Shown here: one piece after another, positions 8,203 through 17,902 of the stretch | Position numbering within the stretch: the first letter of the stretch is position 1 | Layout of the letters: each line of letters starts with the position of its first letter | From: Candidatus Hadersleviella danica | Lineage (GTDB): Bacteria > Chloroflexota > Anaerolineae > Promineifilales > Promineifilaceae | DNA length: 64,000 nt | Assembly: GCA_016711405.1 (NCBI GenBank) | Contig: JADJSZ010000020.1 | Coordinates: forward strand, 4,844 to 68,843 | Reading direction: 5' to 3' | The notes under the pieces: generated by a model | Databases searched by the model: none | The model's input: only the letters and a program-made list of their open reading frames with translations | What the model was told of the DNA's origin: nothing | Position numbers and translations under genes: made by a program

Positions 8203-10230
8203 ATCGAACCACCTCACCCATGTGCGACACATCATAGCCGGGTAGGGCGGCGATGGCGTGGCGAAAGGCGGCCGTTTGTAAAATTTCCCAGAGGGGTTGT
8301 AACAGCTCCCCCGCATAGTACCCAGTCGGAACGACTAAATCATACCGCTCTTGGAAGAGGGGGACAAAGCCTAAATCCAGCGCTTGCGCCGCCGCAGGAA
8401 TGCCCAGCCCACAAGCGGCACGGCCGCTGGCCACGGCCGCCGCGACAGCCAAATGAGTGTACTCCTCTTGCTCATACCCTTGCACCTGTTCGGGGGCAAT
8501 TCCTAACTGGGCGAGGTGGTAATCGAGGAGCAAACGTGTACCCGCCCCCCGCTGGCGGTTGACATAACGCACTCCATGCTCGGCCACATCTTCCAAGCCG
8601 CGCAAGCCGTGCGGGTTACCAGCAGGCACAATCAGCCCCTGTTCACGGCCGACCAGCGTCACCAGCGTGACGGGCACATCGGGCAGGTATTGGGGCAAGA
8701 AGGGGGTGTTGTACGTGCCCGTTTCCGCATCCAACAGATGCGCCCCCGCCAAGTGCGCCTCGCCCCGCCGCAGGGCAACTAGCCCGCCCAAACTGCCCAC
8801 ATTGGCCGAGGCCAAGCGGCGGCCGTGCCCCGCCAAATACTGCCCCAACACATCCAAAGCCATGTCGTGCGAACCAATGGCCAAAATGGTGCGCTCAATC
8901 TCGGCCGCTGGGCGGTAGAGGTGGACGGTGACTTGTGCCCCCGCAGGTTGCCCTTGCGAACCAGCGGGGAAGACCACCAAACCATCGGCCCGCACCAGCG
9001 AACTAATCACCCCCGCCCCGCGCTGGATGGGCGCGGCCAACACCCGCTCGCCCACCTTACCCACCACCACCCGCACATAATCATCATCCCCCAGTGGCGA
9101 AGCCGTTTTGCGGGTGAGTTCCGCCTGCACGGTCGGCAATTCGTGCGGCCGTCGCCCCTGCCACACGGCCAGCAATGGCTCCACCAAAATCTCCCCCGTC
9201 AGCGCGGCCGAAACGGGGTAGCCGGGCACGCCGAGAATGGGGACTGGGGACTGGGGACGAGGGACTGGAGGACTGGGGGAGTGCCCCTCGTCCCTTGTCC
9301 CTTGTCCCCCGCGACCATACCCATAATCACCGGGTGCCCCGGCCGCACGGCGATGCCGTGGACGAGAACACGGCCGAGGCTGGCCACGACTTGCGCCGAA
9401 AAATCTTCTGCCCCAGCCGAAGAACCGGCGTTGAGCAGGATTAAATCATGGCTTTCGGCCGCCTCGCGCACGGCCGCCTGAATCGCGGCCAAATTATCGG
9501 GCACAATCGGCCAGCGGGTGGCCACGCCCCCCCATTGCCCCACTTGGGCGGCCAGCACCATCGAGTTGTACTCGATAATGTCGCCCGCTTGCACGGGCTG
9601 GCCAATCGGTTTTAGTTCGGTGCCCGTGGGGATAATGGCCACACGCGGCCGTCGGGCGACGCGCACATGGGTATGCCCACTGCCCGCCAACGCCCCCAAA
9701 TCCACGGGGCGCAAGACGTGCCCTTGGGGCAAAACGAGTTGGGTGGCGACCATGTCTTCGCCCATCGGCCGCACATTGCGCCACGGCGGAATCGCCTCGC
9801 GGATGAGAATGGCGTAGGGCTGGCGGGGGGTGTGGTGGGCGGGGTGGTTTGCGGCCGTGATGGGTTCGGTGTGTTCGATTTGGATAACCGCATCGGCCCA
9901 ATCGGGCAACGGGTCGCCTGTGTCCACATAGCTGGTTTGCTCCCCCACGCGCAACAGCTTGGGCGTGTTGAGCAGTGCGCCAGTGGTATCGGCCGAACGC
10001 ACGGCGAAGCCATCCATAGCCGAGGCGTGGTAGTGGGGGGCAGAAATTTTGGCCCAGACGGGTTCGGCAAGGACACGGCCGAGGAGTTGCTCATCCAGCG
10101 GCAACTCTTCCATGCCCAGCACCCCGTCTAGCCCTGCCTCGGCCAGTGCCCCCCACCAAACGGCGCGGGCCTCAGCGAGGGGAATGTCGTGTAAATAAAT
10201 GCTCATAAATTGGGAATTGGTTCGCGTCAT
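8201..10230 (-). CDS. moeA: Molybdopterin molybdotransferase MoeA fused to PBP-like domain, disrupted by a repeat tract
   Basis: 10230 to about 9313 encodes the MoeA domains: SAPHYHASAMDGFA, a GDPLPDWADAVI segment, RPRVAIIPTGTEL and VRPGHPVIMGMV. The frame is then lost in a low-complexity tract and resumes at about 9244 as ILGVPGYPVSAAL, the expected next MoeA motif. The rest (8201 to about 9000) is a periplasmic-binding-protein-like domain (COG1910 type) common downstream of MoeA in Firmicutes and Chloroflexota. MoeA inserts molybdate or tungstate into molybdopterin, which the formate dehydrogenase at 40841 needs. As written, the gene makes two fragments. The start may be the ATG at 10230 or the one at 10206. 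Confidence 0.88.
9237..9311. repeat. Heptamer tract GGGGACT/TGTCCCT inside moeA (family H)
   Basis: GGGGACT units (plus strand from 9237) are followed by TGTCCCT units (to about 9308), forming inverted arms. It lies between codons for GHPVIMGMV and ILGVPGYP, which are normally separated by only a few residues in MoeA. Its length breaks the frame. Confidence 0.9.
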
Positions 10231-10260
10231 GGTTTTTTCGCCATGAACTGGGTTGTAGGT

Positions 10261-10471
10261 TACAAGTTATCTATCTCTTACCCACATCTGCCTAGGGCTT
10301 CACCCGAGGCTGGTATGAGATGGGCTTTCAGCCCTAGGCTTGATTTTTGAACTCGAGAGTTAATACACCGCAAACCCTTTGCGTTTTCGCGCCTTCGCGC
10401 CTTTGCGAAAAAAAATCAGAGGTCATCTCTCGAGGTAGCAAAAGATGTGGGTAATAGATAGTACAAGTTAT
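10261..10471. mobile_element. MITE-like element with terminal inverted repeats and direct-repeat flanks
   Basis: Terminal inverted repeats of 19 nt with one mismatch (CTATCTCTTACCCACATCT at 10271-10289 and its complement ending at 10461) enclose about 190 bp. They are flanked on both sides by the identical 10-mer TACAAGTTAT (10261-10270 and 10462-10471), which looks like a target-site duplication. Inside are a GGGCTTTCAGCCC repeat and a GCGTTTTCGCGCC / CGCCTTTGCG tract, and no ORF. A caveat is that TACAAGTTA-like words also occur in heptamer family K. Confidence 0.65.
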
Positions 10472-10540
10472 AGTTATTTTGGGGATAGCCGCCTACTTTT
10501 CGCCTTTCAATTCACCCTGCTTTGGTGCGAGCAAGCCCCA

Positions 10541-12147
10541 TTAATCTGGCAGACGCAAAATGGCTACTAGTGAAGGTTGCTCGCTTCTACTGAAGATGGT
10601 CACGCTCAGGTAACGGCCGTCATAAGACCATTGGGGTTCGCCGAGCATGGCCTCCCCTTCTCGTAGAAGGGAAAAGCTGGTTTGTGTGCGTGTGTCAAAA
10701 ATCGCTAACCGATTGGATTCATTGACATAGACAAAGCGGTGGCTATCGGGCGACCAAATAGGTTGGGAGGGCACGGTCGTTCCCACTTCGGTCAACACCC
10801 CTGTGGCCAAATCGTAAACCCACAACACGGAATCGGGGGTGTAAAAGGTGGCGAATTGGCTGTTGGGAGCAAAGGAAGTGTGGGCAAAAACGACACCGCT
10901 CAACTCATCGGCCGTGGCCAAAACTGGCTCTGTCCATACAATTTCCCCTGTGACGCGATTGAGGAGTTGTAGGTCTGGGGCGGGGCTGGCAGGGGTAAGG
11001 AAAAGGAGGTGCTGTCTGTTGGGAGAGACACGGCCGTAAATCGCTCGGGCACAACTTTCGTCAAATTACCCGAGGGAACATCCCCACTTCAAAGCCGTGG
11101 CCGCAGGCTGGTGCAACACTTCCACCGTACTTAAATCGAGTTCGGCTGGCCATGTGAGAACGAGCATTTGCTGGCTGTCGTTTAGCCAATCCTCAAAACG
11201 CGAGTTGAATAGCACCTCATACCCATTTTCCCCAAAGATGATGGAAAGGTAAGTTGCGTACTGCCCGCTTTCAAATTCAACATCGGGATGTAAGGGATTG
11301 GGGGGCTGGGGTGAAATCACAACGGCCGACCGAATGCAACAAGGTTCACCGCTTTGGGTAGCGATATGTTCCTCCGAGATATTCATCAACTGGTATACAT
11401 AAACCCGTTCAGAAATCACCACCTCATCGGTTTCCAGATTAAATAAACTAATGATCCATGAACCACCACCACCGTAATCAGCTAAAACGGCCGTGCTGTT
11501 ATCCATCCAACCCTTGATACTCATGAGATACAATGAGCGCCATGAACTTGCTTGACTATTGACCCCCAAACGGTCTGTGACAAACAGTCTGCTGTAAATT
11601 GGAAGAGGCATTTGGGGGTCAGAACTTAAAACAGCATCGAATAAAATTTGTTGGCCATTTGGTTGCCATGAAAGTGCCTGAAATTGGGCACAAATAGATT
11701 CGGGAGGGGACAGGTTTTGCAATGAAAAAGTTGGGGCGGTTAGAAGAAACAGATACTTTTCTGCCAATTGGTTGTCGGGACAAAATTTAATGGCCAACTC
11801 ATTGGCGACAGGTGACCATGCCATATTGGTGGCTTCCCGGCTGTTTGCTCCACCACCCCTGTTGCCCACACCAAATTAGAAGGGCGAACAAGGGGCAAAA
11901 CGGGTGATATCGTTGGCGAGGAAAGGCTTGTGGTTGTTGCGGTGGATAGTGGTGAGGGGGTTGGGGAAGAACTTGTCGTCGGAGATGGAATAGGTGTAAC
12001 TGGGAGGCGGCGGGGCGTTGTGGTGGCGAGGGTGGGTTGCGATTAGGGCACGGCCGAAGGGTGGCAAAACGGCGTTGGGGGGAGACGGGGAGACTGCTCA
12101 CAAGCGATGAGCCATAACAGACAAAAACAAAGGGCAAGCTGTTTCAT
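10541..12147 (-). pseudogene. Lipoprotein with TolB-like beta-propeller, several frame breaks
   Basis: A lipoprotein start is at 12147 (ATG after GGGAGA): MKQLALCFCLLWLIAC, with a signal peptide and lipobox LIAC. The reading then moves to another frame for a Thr/Pro/Ser-rich linker (TPIPSPTTSSSPTPSPLS, about 11915-12000), to a third for MAWSPVANELAIKF down to 11066, then through a TAA or frame change near 11066 and 11025 to the last part, ending at 10541. The body has propeller-type strands (APNSQFATFY, PIWSPDSHRFVYVN, PQWSYDGRYLSV). Such lipoproteins are surface proteins of unknown role. At least three breaks suggest decay or poor local sequence. Confidence 0.75.
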
Positions 12148-12408
12148 TTTTTTCTCCCTAATTTTGGTAGATAGGACAATGGTGGGTGCAATATCAGTCT
12201 CATTGTATGCTCTAAAAACGGCATTGCCTACCGTTCACTTGCCGTTTAGCCACCGCTTGCATTTCGCTGTTCGTTAGACTATCATCTAATCAGCGAGCTA
12301 TTCCCGCGCATCTTTGCATTTTGGGTGATGGCAACCTCTTTTGTGCCACAATCACCCGTGCAAAATCAAAAATCCCCCATCTAAAATCCAAAATTGAAGG
12401 AGAACCCC
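12148..12408. other. Divergent intergenic region
   Basis: Separates the minus-strand lipoprotein from the plus-strand peptidase. An imperfect inverted repeat (GGGTGATGGCA about 12323 and TGCCACAATCACCC about 12345) is visible. AAAATCCAAAATTG-like heptamers lie just before the peptidase ribosome site. Confidence 0.4.
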
Positions 12409-14184
12409 ATGAGCAAGCGTGAAATTTGGGAGTTAGACAGCATTTTCCCCGGCGGAAGCGCCTCCACCGAATTGCAGAGCTTTTTACAAGCCATCGAGGC
12501 CGATTTGGCCACGGCCGTCTCTCTCCCCCTCCCCCCCCCCCTTTCGGCCGCCAGCCACAGCGAATGGACGGCCGCCATTCAACGCCTCTACGATATAAGC
12601 TCCCGCCAGCAAGAGGCAGGGGCGTTTGTTGGTTGCTTGGCCTCCCAGAGCGTCAAAGACACGGCCGCTCTGCAACTGATGGGGCGACTCGACCCATCCC
12701 GCGCCACATTGGGCGTGTTGTGGACCAAACTGGGGGCACATATGGCCGCCCAAGCGGACGACGAGTGGCAAGCGTTGCTGGCCACGGCCGCCTTGGCCCC
12801 CGTCCAGTTCCACCTCAACGAACAACGCGACGAAGCCCGCCAACAAATGGCTCCCGAAATGGAAGCGTTGGCTGGTGAGTTGGCCACCAATGGCTACCAC
12901 GCATGGGGGCGTTTTTACACCATTTTTTCGGGCAACAAAGAGGTGGATTTCGAGGGGCAAAAGCTCTCGCTGGGTCAATTGCAAAGCAAATTTATGGATG
13001 ACCCCGACCGCGCCACCCGCGAACGCGCCTTCAACCAATTTGAAGAGGCGTGGGGGGAATTGGCGCAAACGGCCGCGCTGGCTCTGAACTACCAAGCGGG
13101 CTTTCGGCTCACCCTCTACAAATACCGGGGCTGGGAATCGTTCCTGCAAGAGCCATTGCAAAACAATCGGCTCACGGCCGAAACGCTGGACACGATGTGG
13201 AATGTGATAGACCAACACGCCCACAAACTAACCGACTACTTCGCCGCCAAAGCCAAGCTGTTTGGCACCGACCAACTCAGTTGGTTCGATGTGCCCGCAC
13301 CTGTGGCGGGTGATGGGGTGGCGCGGCAGTTTACCTATGAAGAAGCGGCCGAATTCGTCGTCGAAAACATTGCCAAAATGAACCCCGAAATTGCTGATTT
13401 TTGCCAATTGGCGGTGGATAAGCGCTGGGTAGAGGCGGAAAACAGGGTGGGCAAACGAGCGGGCGCATTTTGCACCAGCTTGCCGCTCAGCCAACAGCCG
13501 CGCATTTTTATGACCTACAACGGCAGTTTCAACGGCATGTTGACCCTCGCCCACGAGTTGGGGCATGGGTACCATGGCTGGGTGATGAACGATTTGCCCA
13601 TTGGGGCGCGGCGCTACACGATGAGCATTGCCGAGACGGCCAGCACCTTGAATGAGTTGGTGGTGAAGGATGCGGCCATTCGGGCGGCCGTTTCCAACGG
13701 CGAAAAACTGAGCATCTTGGGAACCAAACTGAACGATGCCGCTTCTTTTATGATGAACATTCGCGCCCGCTTTGAGTTTGAGAAGAGCTTCTTCACCGCC
13801 CGCGCCCAGCGGCAACTCTCGGCCGATGAGCTTTCGGAGATGATGCTGGCCGCTCAAAAACTGACCTACAAGGACAGTTTGGCGCGTTATGAGCCGCTGT
13901 TTTGGGCCTCCAAGTTGCACTTCTACAGCACCTACTCGCCGTTCTACAACTTCCCCTACACCTTTGGCTATCTGTTCAGCAATGGGGTGTATGCCCATGC
14001 CACGGCCGAAGGCGCGGATTTTGTCGGCCGTTACCGCGCCCTGCTCCGCGACACGGGTTCGCTGACGACAGAGCAACTCGCCCACAAGCATTTGGGGGTG
14101 GATTTGACGAAACCCGAGTTCTGGGAGACGGCCGTCGGCCGTGTGCTGGCCGATGTGGATGAGTTTGTGGCACTGGCGGGGTAG
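12409..14184 (+). CDS. M3-family oligoendopeptidase (PepF-like)
   Basis: 591 residues from the ATG at 12409, which has AAGGAG at 12397-12402 (7 nt away); an in-frame TTG at 12394 overlaps that site and is rejected. Zinc motif HELGH with His382, Glu383 and His386 in LAHELGHGYHGW, followed by the downstream Glu region (IAETASTLNELV). Full length for the PepF/M3B family, cytoplasmic zinc peptidases that degrade short peptides. Ends before a strong terminator at 14270. Confidence 0.95.
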   Translation: MSKREIWELDSIFPGGSASTELQSFLQAIEADLATAVSLPLPPPLSAASHSEWTAAIQRLYDISSRQQEAGAFVGCLASQSVKDTAALQLMGRLDPSRATLGVLWTKLGAHMAAQADDEWQALLATAALAPVQFHLNEQRDEARQQMAPEMEALAGELATNGYHAWGRFYTIFSGNKEVDFEGQKLSLGQLQSKFMDDPDRATRERAFNQFEEAWGELAQTAALALNYQAGFRLTLYKYRGWESFLQEPLQNNRLTAETLDTMWNVIDQHAHKLTDYFAAKAKLFGTDQLSWFDVPAPVAGDGVARQFTYEEAAEFVVENIAKMNPEIADFCQLAVDKRWVEAENRVGKRAGAFCTSLPLSQQPRIFMTYNGSFNGMLTLAHELGHGYHGWVMNDLPIGARRYTMSIAETASTLNELVVKDAAIRAAVSNGEKLSILGTKLNDAASFMMNIRARFEFEKSFFTARAQRQLSADELSEMMLAAQKLTYKDSLARYEPLFWASKLHFYSTYSPFYNFPYTFGYLFSNGVYAHATAEGADFVGRYRALLRDTGSLTTEQLAHKHLGVDLTKPEFWETAVGRVLADVDEFVALAG

Positions 14185-14185
14185 A

Positions 14186-14265
14186 TAGAGTGTAGAGATA
14201 GAGATAGAGGAATACCGAGTTAGCCAAATAATCGAGTTTGCTATCTCTATCTCCAACTTCTATCG
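14186..14265. repeat. 6-nt GATAGA tandem repeat hairpin (family F)
   Basis: GAGATAGAGATAGAGG (14196-14211) is followed by CTATCTCTATCTCC (about 14240-14254), forming inverted arms just after the peptidase stop. Same family at 21573-21661 and 27341-27366. Confidence 0.8.
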
Positions 14266-14269
14266 AAGT

Positions 14270-14300
14270 AAAAGGCGTAGCGCAATCCGCTACGCCTTTT
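14270..14300 (+). terminator. Rho-independent terminator
   Basis: 13-nt perfect arms AAAAGGCGTAGCG / CGCTACGCCTTTT with a 5-nt loop and a terminal T run, 85 nt after the M3 peptidase stop. Confidence 0.85.
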
Positions 14301-14354
14301 TGCTTTGCCTTGGTATATTTTGATTGGGTGGCTGGTTTGCTCACCCAAAATAAA

Positions 14355-14390
14355 TTGACAGTTGTATTACATTGTAATACGCTACGGAAG
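14355..14390 (+). promoter_or_regulatory. Promoter and operator palindrome of the toxin-antitoxin locus
   Basis: A consensus -35 TTGACA (14355-14360) is followed by the perfect inverted repeat GTATTAC-ATT-GTAATAC (14364-14380) lying in the promoter spacer, and TACGCT at -10 (14378-14383). GGAAG at 14386-14390 is the ribosome site for the ATG at 14397. A palindrome inside the promoter is where CopG-type antitoxins bind in autoregulated toxin-antitoxin operons. Confidence 0.7.
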
Positions 14391-14396
14391 TAAACA

Positions 14397-14687
14397 ATGA
14401 CCAACCCCAAATTAATAATCACCCATCTCATTTGGGATGATTGGAATGTTGCTCATATTGCTCGGCATGATGTCCTGCCAGAACAAGTTGAGGAATCAAT
14501 CAGTGATGAACACGCAGTTTTCTTGCAGCCCAAACAAAACCGCCTCATGGTTTTAGGGCGTTCAGGAAGTCGTTTAATCGCAACGATTCTCAATGCCCAA
14601 GAAACAAGCGGGGTTTATTACGTCATTACCGCACGAGATATGGCCAAAAAAGAACGGAATTTGTACGAACACAACAGGAGACCAAAG
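14397..14687 (+). CDS. BrnT-like toxin
   Basis: About 97 residues: LIWDDWNVAHIARHDVLPEQ, RLMVLGRS, ATILNAQETSGVYYVITARDM and KKERNLYE match the layout of the BrnT RelE-fold ribonuclease family (WDxxN..HxxxHxV at the start; TARDMxxKERRLYE at the end). It has no stop of its own and runs in frame into the antitoxin ATG at 14688. In the +1 frame the toxin would end ..GGTTAA, overlapping that ATG as is usual for such pairs, so a one-base error may have created the fusion. Likely a translation-inhibiting toxin of a type II module. Confidence 0.75.
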
Positions 14688-15021
14688 ATGGTTAAGCCAA
14701 CAATCCCCGCCTTTCAATCTATCCAAGAAGAAGCTGAATTTTGGGATAGCCATGATTTAACTGATTATTTAGATGAGCTTGAAATTATCCAAGCCGAATA
14801 TCAGCCACAACGAGGTGAAACCAAAACAGTGATGACCATTCGTGTGGCCCTCTCTCAAACAACAAATTGAAGCAATCGCCCGCAGTTATGACATTCCCGC
14901 TTCTTCCCTCGTAAGAATGTGGATTGTCGAAAAAATACGATTGTTAATATGGCGGAAAGATAAGTTTCCAGTGCGTCTCTGCACAGCTTTTACTCCTTCC
15001 CATCCCGAGGCAAGCCGTTAG
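14688..15021 (+). CDS. CopG/BrnA-like antitoxin, frameshifted
   Basis: Starts at an ATG preceded by AGGAGA (14678-14683). N-terminal part IPAFQSIQEEAEFWDSHDLTDYLDE is the hallmark of the CopG antitoxin family paired with BrnT. The frame fails near 14850 (..VALSQTTN-stop at 14870), but the next frame continues with QQIEAIARSYDIPASSLVRMWIVEKIR to a TAG at 15019-15021, exactly the expected ribbon-helix-helix. One added base near 14850 would give a protein of about 110 residues. It would neutralise the toxin and repress from the palindrome at 14364. Confidence 0.7.
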
Positions 15022-15038
15022 CCATTCGCAAACAAGCT

Positions 15039-17843
15039 ATGAGTACACCCATCATCAACCCCGAACGATTGAGCGAAGACATTAACTTGCTGGGCAATTT
15101 GCTGGGCAAGGTGATCCGGCGGCAAGCAGGGGTGGAAATCTTCCGCAAAGAGGAAGATTTCCGCTCGCTGGCCAAGGTACGGCGCACCGAGGAGGACAAG
15201 GAGGTGGTGGGGGAAACCACGGCCGCTATCACCCACCTCGTCAGCCAATTTAGCCTCGATGAACTCGAGGCGGTCGCCCGCGCCTTCACCAACTACTTCC
15301 AACTCATCAACATCGCCGAAGACCAGCACCGCATCCGCGTGCTACGCCAGCGCACCCGCGAGGAATACCCCAACCCCGCCCGCGAATCCATCCGCGCCGC
15401 CATTGCCACGTTGTGGCGCACGGGGGTAGACGAAGAAGAAATGCGCCAAATCGTGGCCAACTTGCACATCGAACCCGTCTTTACCGCCCACCCCACCGAG
15501 GCCAAACGACGGACGATTCTCTCCAAACTGGCCCGGCTGACCACCGCCCTGCAAGATTTGGATCGCCGCCAGTTGTTGCCCGACGAAGAGCGGCTCCTAA
15601 AAGAGCAGATGTTGGCCGAAATTATGAGTTTGTGGCTGACCAATCAGAGCCGCACCCAAAAACCGCGTGTCGAAGATGAGGTGAAGACGGGTTTGTGGCA
15701 TTTTGAGACGACCATTTGGGACATTGTGCCCCAAATTTACCGCACCATGCAGGAGGCGTTGGCCGAGTATTACCCCCGCATGGAGATGCCCGCTCGCTTC
15801 CTCACCTTTGGCTCGTGGATTGGCGGCGACCGCGACGGCAACCCGAATGTCACGGCCGATGTCACGGCCGAAACCATCCGGCTCCACCGTGGCCTCGCCA
15901 TTACCATGCACCGCCGCACCGCCCGCTTGCTCGATAGGTCGCTCAGCCTCTCCACCCGCCTCAGCACCATCAGCCCCGCTTTGGCGGCGGAATTAGAACG
16001 CGAAGACCGCGAGGGGTTATCTCCCCACGCCCATTTCCTCAAGAGGCAATACCCCGAGGAGCCATACCGCCTGCGGGCGGCCATTCTGCGGACTGATTTA
16101 GACGATGCCAACGTAGACCCTGTTAAATCCCGTTTGCGTGGGGAAGAGACACGGCCGCTGGCCCGCGTTCGCTCGGGCGACGATGTGCGCCAACCGTTGC
16201 ATCTGCTGGCCGATAGCTTGCGCCACGGCAAAGCGGATGTGATTGCCCAAACCGAAGTGCAACAAGTGCTGACCCAAGCCGAGGTGTTTGGCTTGCATGT
16301 GGCGCGGCTGGACATGCGCCAATACAGCGATTACCACGACGAGGCGTTGCACACCATGTTCCGCGCCCTCGGCTTGTGCGACGATTATTTGGGGCTGGAC
16401 ACGGCCGCCCGCACCGCCCTGCTCACGGATTTACTCGCCCAACCCGTGCCCGATTTACGGCCGCTCAAGGGGCTATCCAGCCAATCGGATGAGTTGATGC
16501 GGCTGTTTACGGTGATTGGCAATGCTGTAAAGATTTACGGCCGTGAAGTTATCGGCCCCTACATCATCAGCATGACCACCGATGTGGACGACATGTTGGC
16601 CGTCTTGTTGCTGGGCTATTGGCACGGTCTGTGCCTGAACGACGAGAGCGAGACGGCCGCGCTGGCCATCTCCCCCCTGTTCGAGACCCGCGACGATTTG
16701 GTTCACGCCGAGCGCGTGATGACCGACTTGTTTGCCCATCCCGCCTACGGCCGCCACCTTGCCCAACAGGGCAACGAACAAAATGTGATGATTGGCTACT
16801 CGGACAGCAACAAGGACGCGGGCTACCTGACGGCGCAGTGGGAGCTATACGAGGCGCAGGAGCGGCTGGCGGATTGTTGCCGCCGCCACGGGGTGCGGCT
16901 GACGCTGTTCCACGGCCGTGGTGGAACCATCGCCCGTGGGGGTGGCCCCGCCAACAAGGCGATTTTGGCGCAACCGCCGGGCACGGTGGAGGGGCGCATT
17001 CGCATTACGGTGCAGGGGGAGGTGATTAACGCCCGCTTTGGCACGGCCGACATCGGCCGTCGCCACCTCGAGCAACTGACCCACGCCGTGCTGATTGCCA
17101 GCTCGCCCAGCCACAAGCGCAAGGCTACCCCTAAACCCGAATGGCGGGGGGCGATGGCCGAACTCTCCAACATTTCTTACCACGCCTACCGCCAATTTAT
17201 TTATGAAACGCCCAATGTGTTGCACTATTGGCAAGAGGCGACCCCGCTGAATGAGTTGAGCGGCATGAAAATCGGCTCGCGCCCTGCACGGCGGCAATCG
17301 GCCGATGTGTTGGCAGGCTTACGCGCCATCCCGTGGGGCTTTAGCTGGATGCAGAGCCGCCATGTTCTGCCGGGCTGGTATGGGGTGGGCATCGCTTTGG
17401 ATGCGTTTGGCACGAGCGAGGAGCGCATTAAGCTGTTGCAGGAGATGTACGCCGAGTGGCCCTTTTTCCGCACGGTGATAGACAACACGCAAGTCTCGCT
17501 GGGCAAGGCGGATATGGGCATTGCCCGCCAATATGCGGAGTTGGTGGGGGATGAGGCGGTGCGGGAGGAGGTGTATGGAGCGATTTTAGCCGCCTTCCGC
17601 CAAACCGAAGATTGGGTGATTCGGGTGACGGGACAGAAGCAGGTGTTGGACAATGACAAGACGCTCCAACGCTCGATTCGCTTGCGCAACCCGTATGTGG
17701 ATCCGCTGAACTTCATGCAGATTCGGCTGTTGCGGGATTTGCGGGCGTTGGCGGATAAAGAGGGGCCAGAAGCAGAAGCGCTCCAACAGGCGCTTTTCCT
17801 GACGATTAACGGGATTGCAGCGGGGTTGAAGAACACGGGCTAA
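15039..17843 (+). CDS. ppc: Phosphoenolpyruvate carboxylase
   Basis: 934 residues, full length. It adds bicarbonate to phosphoenolpyruvate to give oxaloacetate, an anaplerotic reaction. Catalytic motifs: VFTAHPTEAKRR (essential His), GSWIGGDRDGNP, GYSDSNKDAGYL, LFHGRGGTIARGGGP, and the C-terminal LLTIN..GLKNTG-type end with the conserved NTG. No clear Shine-Dalgarno precedes the ATG at 15039, which follows the antitoxin by 17 nt. Followed by a strong terminator. Confidence 0.97.
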   Translation: MSTPIINPERLSEDINLLGNLLGKVIRRQAGVEIFRKEEDFRSLAKVRRTEEDKEVVGETTAAITHLVSQFSLDELEAVARAFTNYFQLINIAEDQHRIRVLRQRTREEYPNPARESIRAAIATLWRTGVDEEEMRQIVANLHIEPVFTAHPTEAKRRTILSKLARLTTALQDLDRRQLLPDEERLLKEQMLAEIMSLWLTNQSRTQKPRVEDEVKTGLWHFETTIWDIVPQIYRTMQEALAEYYPRMEMPARFLTFGSWIGGDRDGNPNVTADVTAETIRLHRGLAITMHRRTARLLDRSLSLSTRLSTISPALAAELEREDREGLSPHAHFLKRQYPEEPYRLRAAILRTDLDDANVDPVKSRLRGEETRPLARVRSGDDVRQPLHLLADSLRHGKADVIAQTEVQQVLTQAEVFGLHVARLDMRQYSDYHDEALHTMFRALGLCDDYLGLDTAARTALLTDLLAQPVPDLRPLKGLSSQSDELMRLFTVIGNAVKIYGREVIGPYIISMTTDVDDMLAVLLLGYWHGLCLNDESETAALAISPLFETRDDLVHAERVMTDLFAHPAYGRHLAQQGNEQNVMIGYSDSNKDAGYLTAQWELYEAQERLADCCRRHGVRLTLFHGRGGTIARGGGPANKAILAQPPGTVEGRIRITVQGEVINARFGTADIGRRHLEQLTHAVLIASSPSHKRKATPKPEWRGAMAELSNISYHAYRQFIYETPNVLHYWQEATPLNELSGMKIGSRPARRQSADVLAGLRAIPWGFSWMQSRHVLPGWYGVGIALDAFGTSEERIKLLQEMYAEWPFFRTVIDNTQVSLGKADMGIARQYAELVGDEAVREEVYGAILAAFRQTEDWVIRVTGQKQVLDNDKTLQRSIRLRNPYVDPLNFMQIRLLRDLRALADKEGPEAEALQQALFLTINGIAAGLKNTG

Positions 17844-17847
17844 ATCA

Positions 17848-17885
17848 AAGCCCCAAGGATTTGCAAAATCCTTGGGGGCTTTTTG
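17848..17885 (+). terminator. Rho-independent terminator of ppc
   Basis: AAGCCCCAAGGATTT and AAATCCTTGGGGGCTT form a long stem with a 3-nt loop, followed by T5, starting 5 nt after the ppc stop. Confidence 0.85.
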
Positions 17886-17902
17886 GCAATCAGCGGACAA
17901 AC

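Noticed and set aside
8122..8316. Minus-strand and other reading frames encoding SVGQS-like peptides near gaps
   Set aside because: These peptides are translations of the GACTGACC-type repeats, not genes.
13228..14256. 342-residue minus-strand frame across the M3 peptidase
   Set aside because: It overlaps a full-length, motif-complete peptidase and has no recognisable domain of its own.
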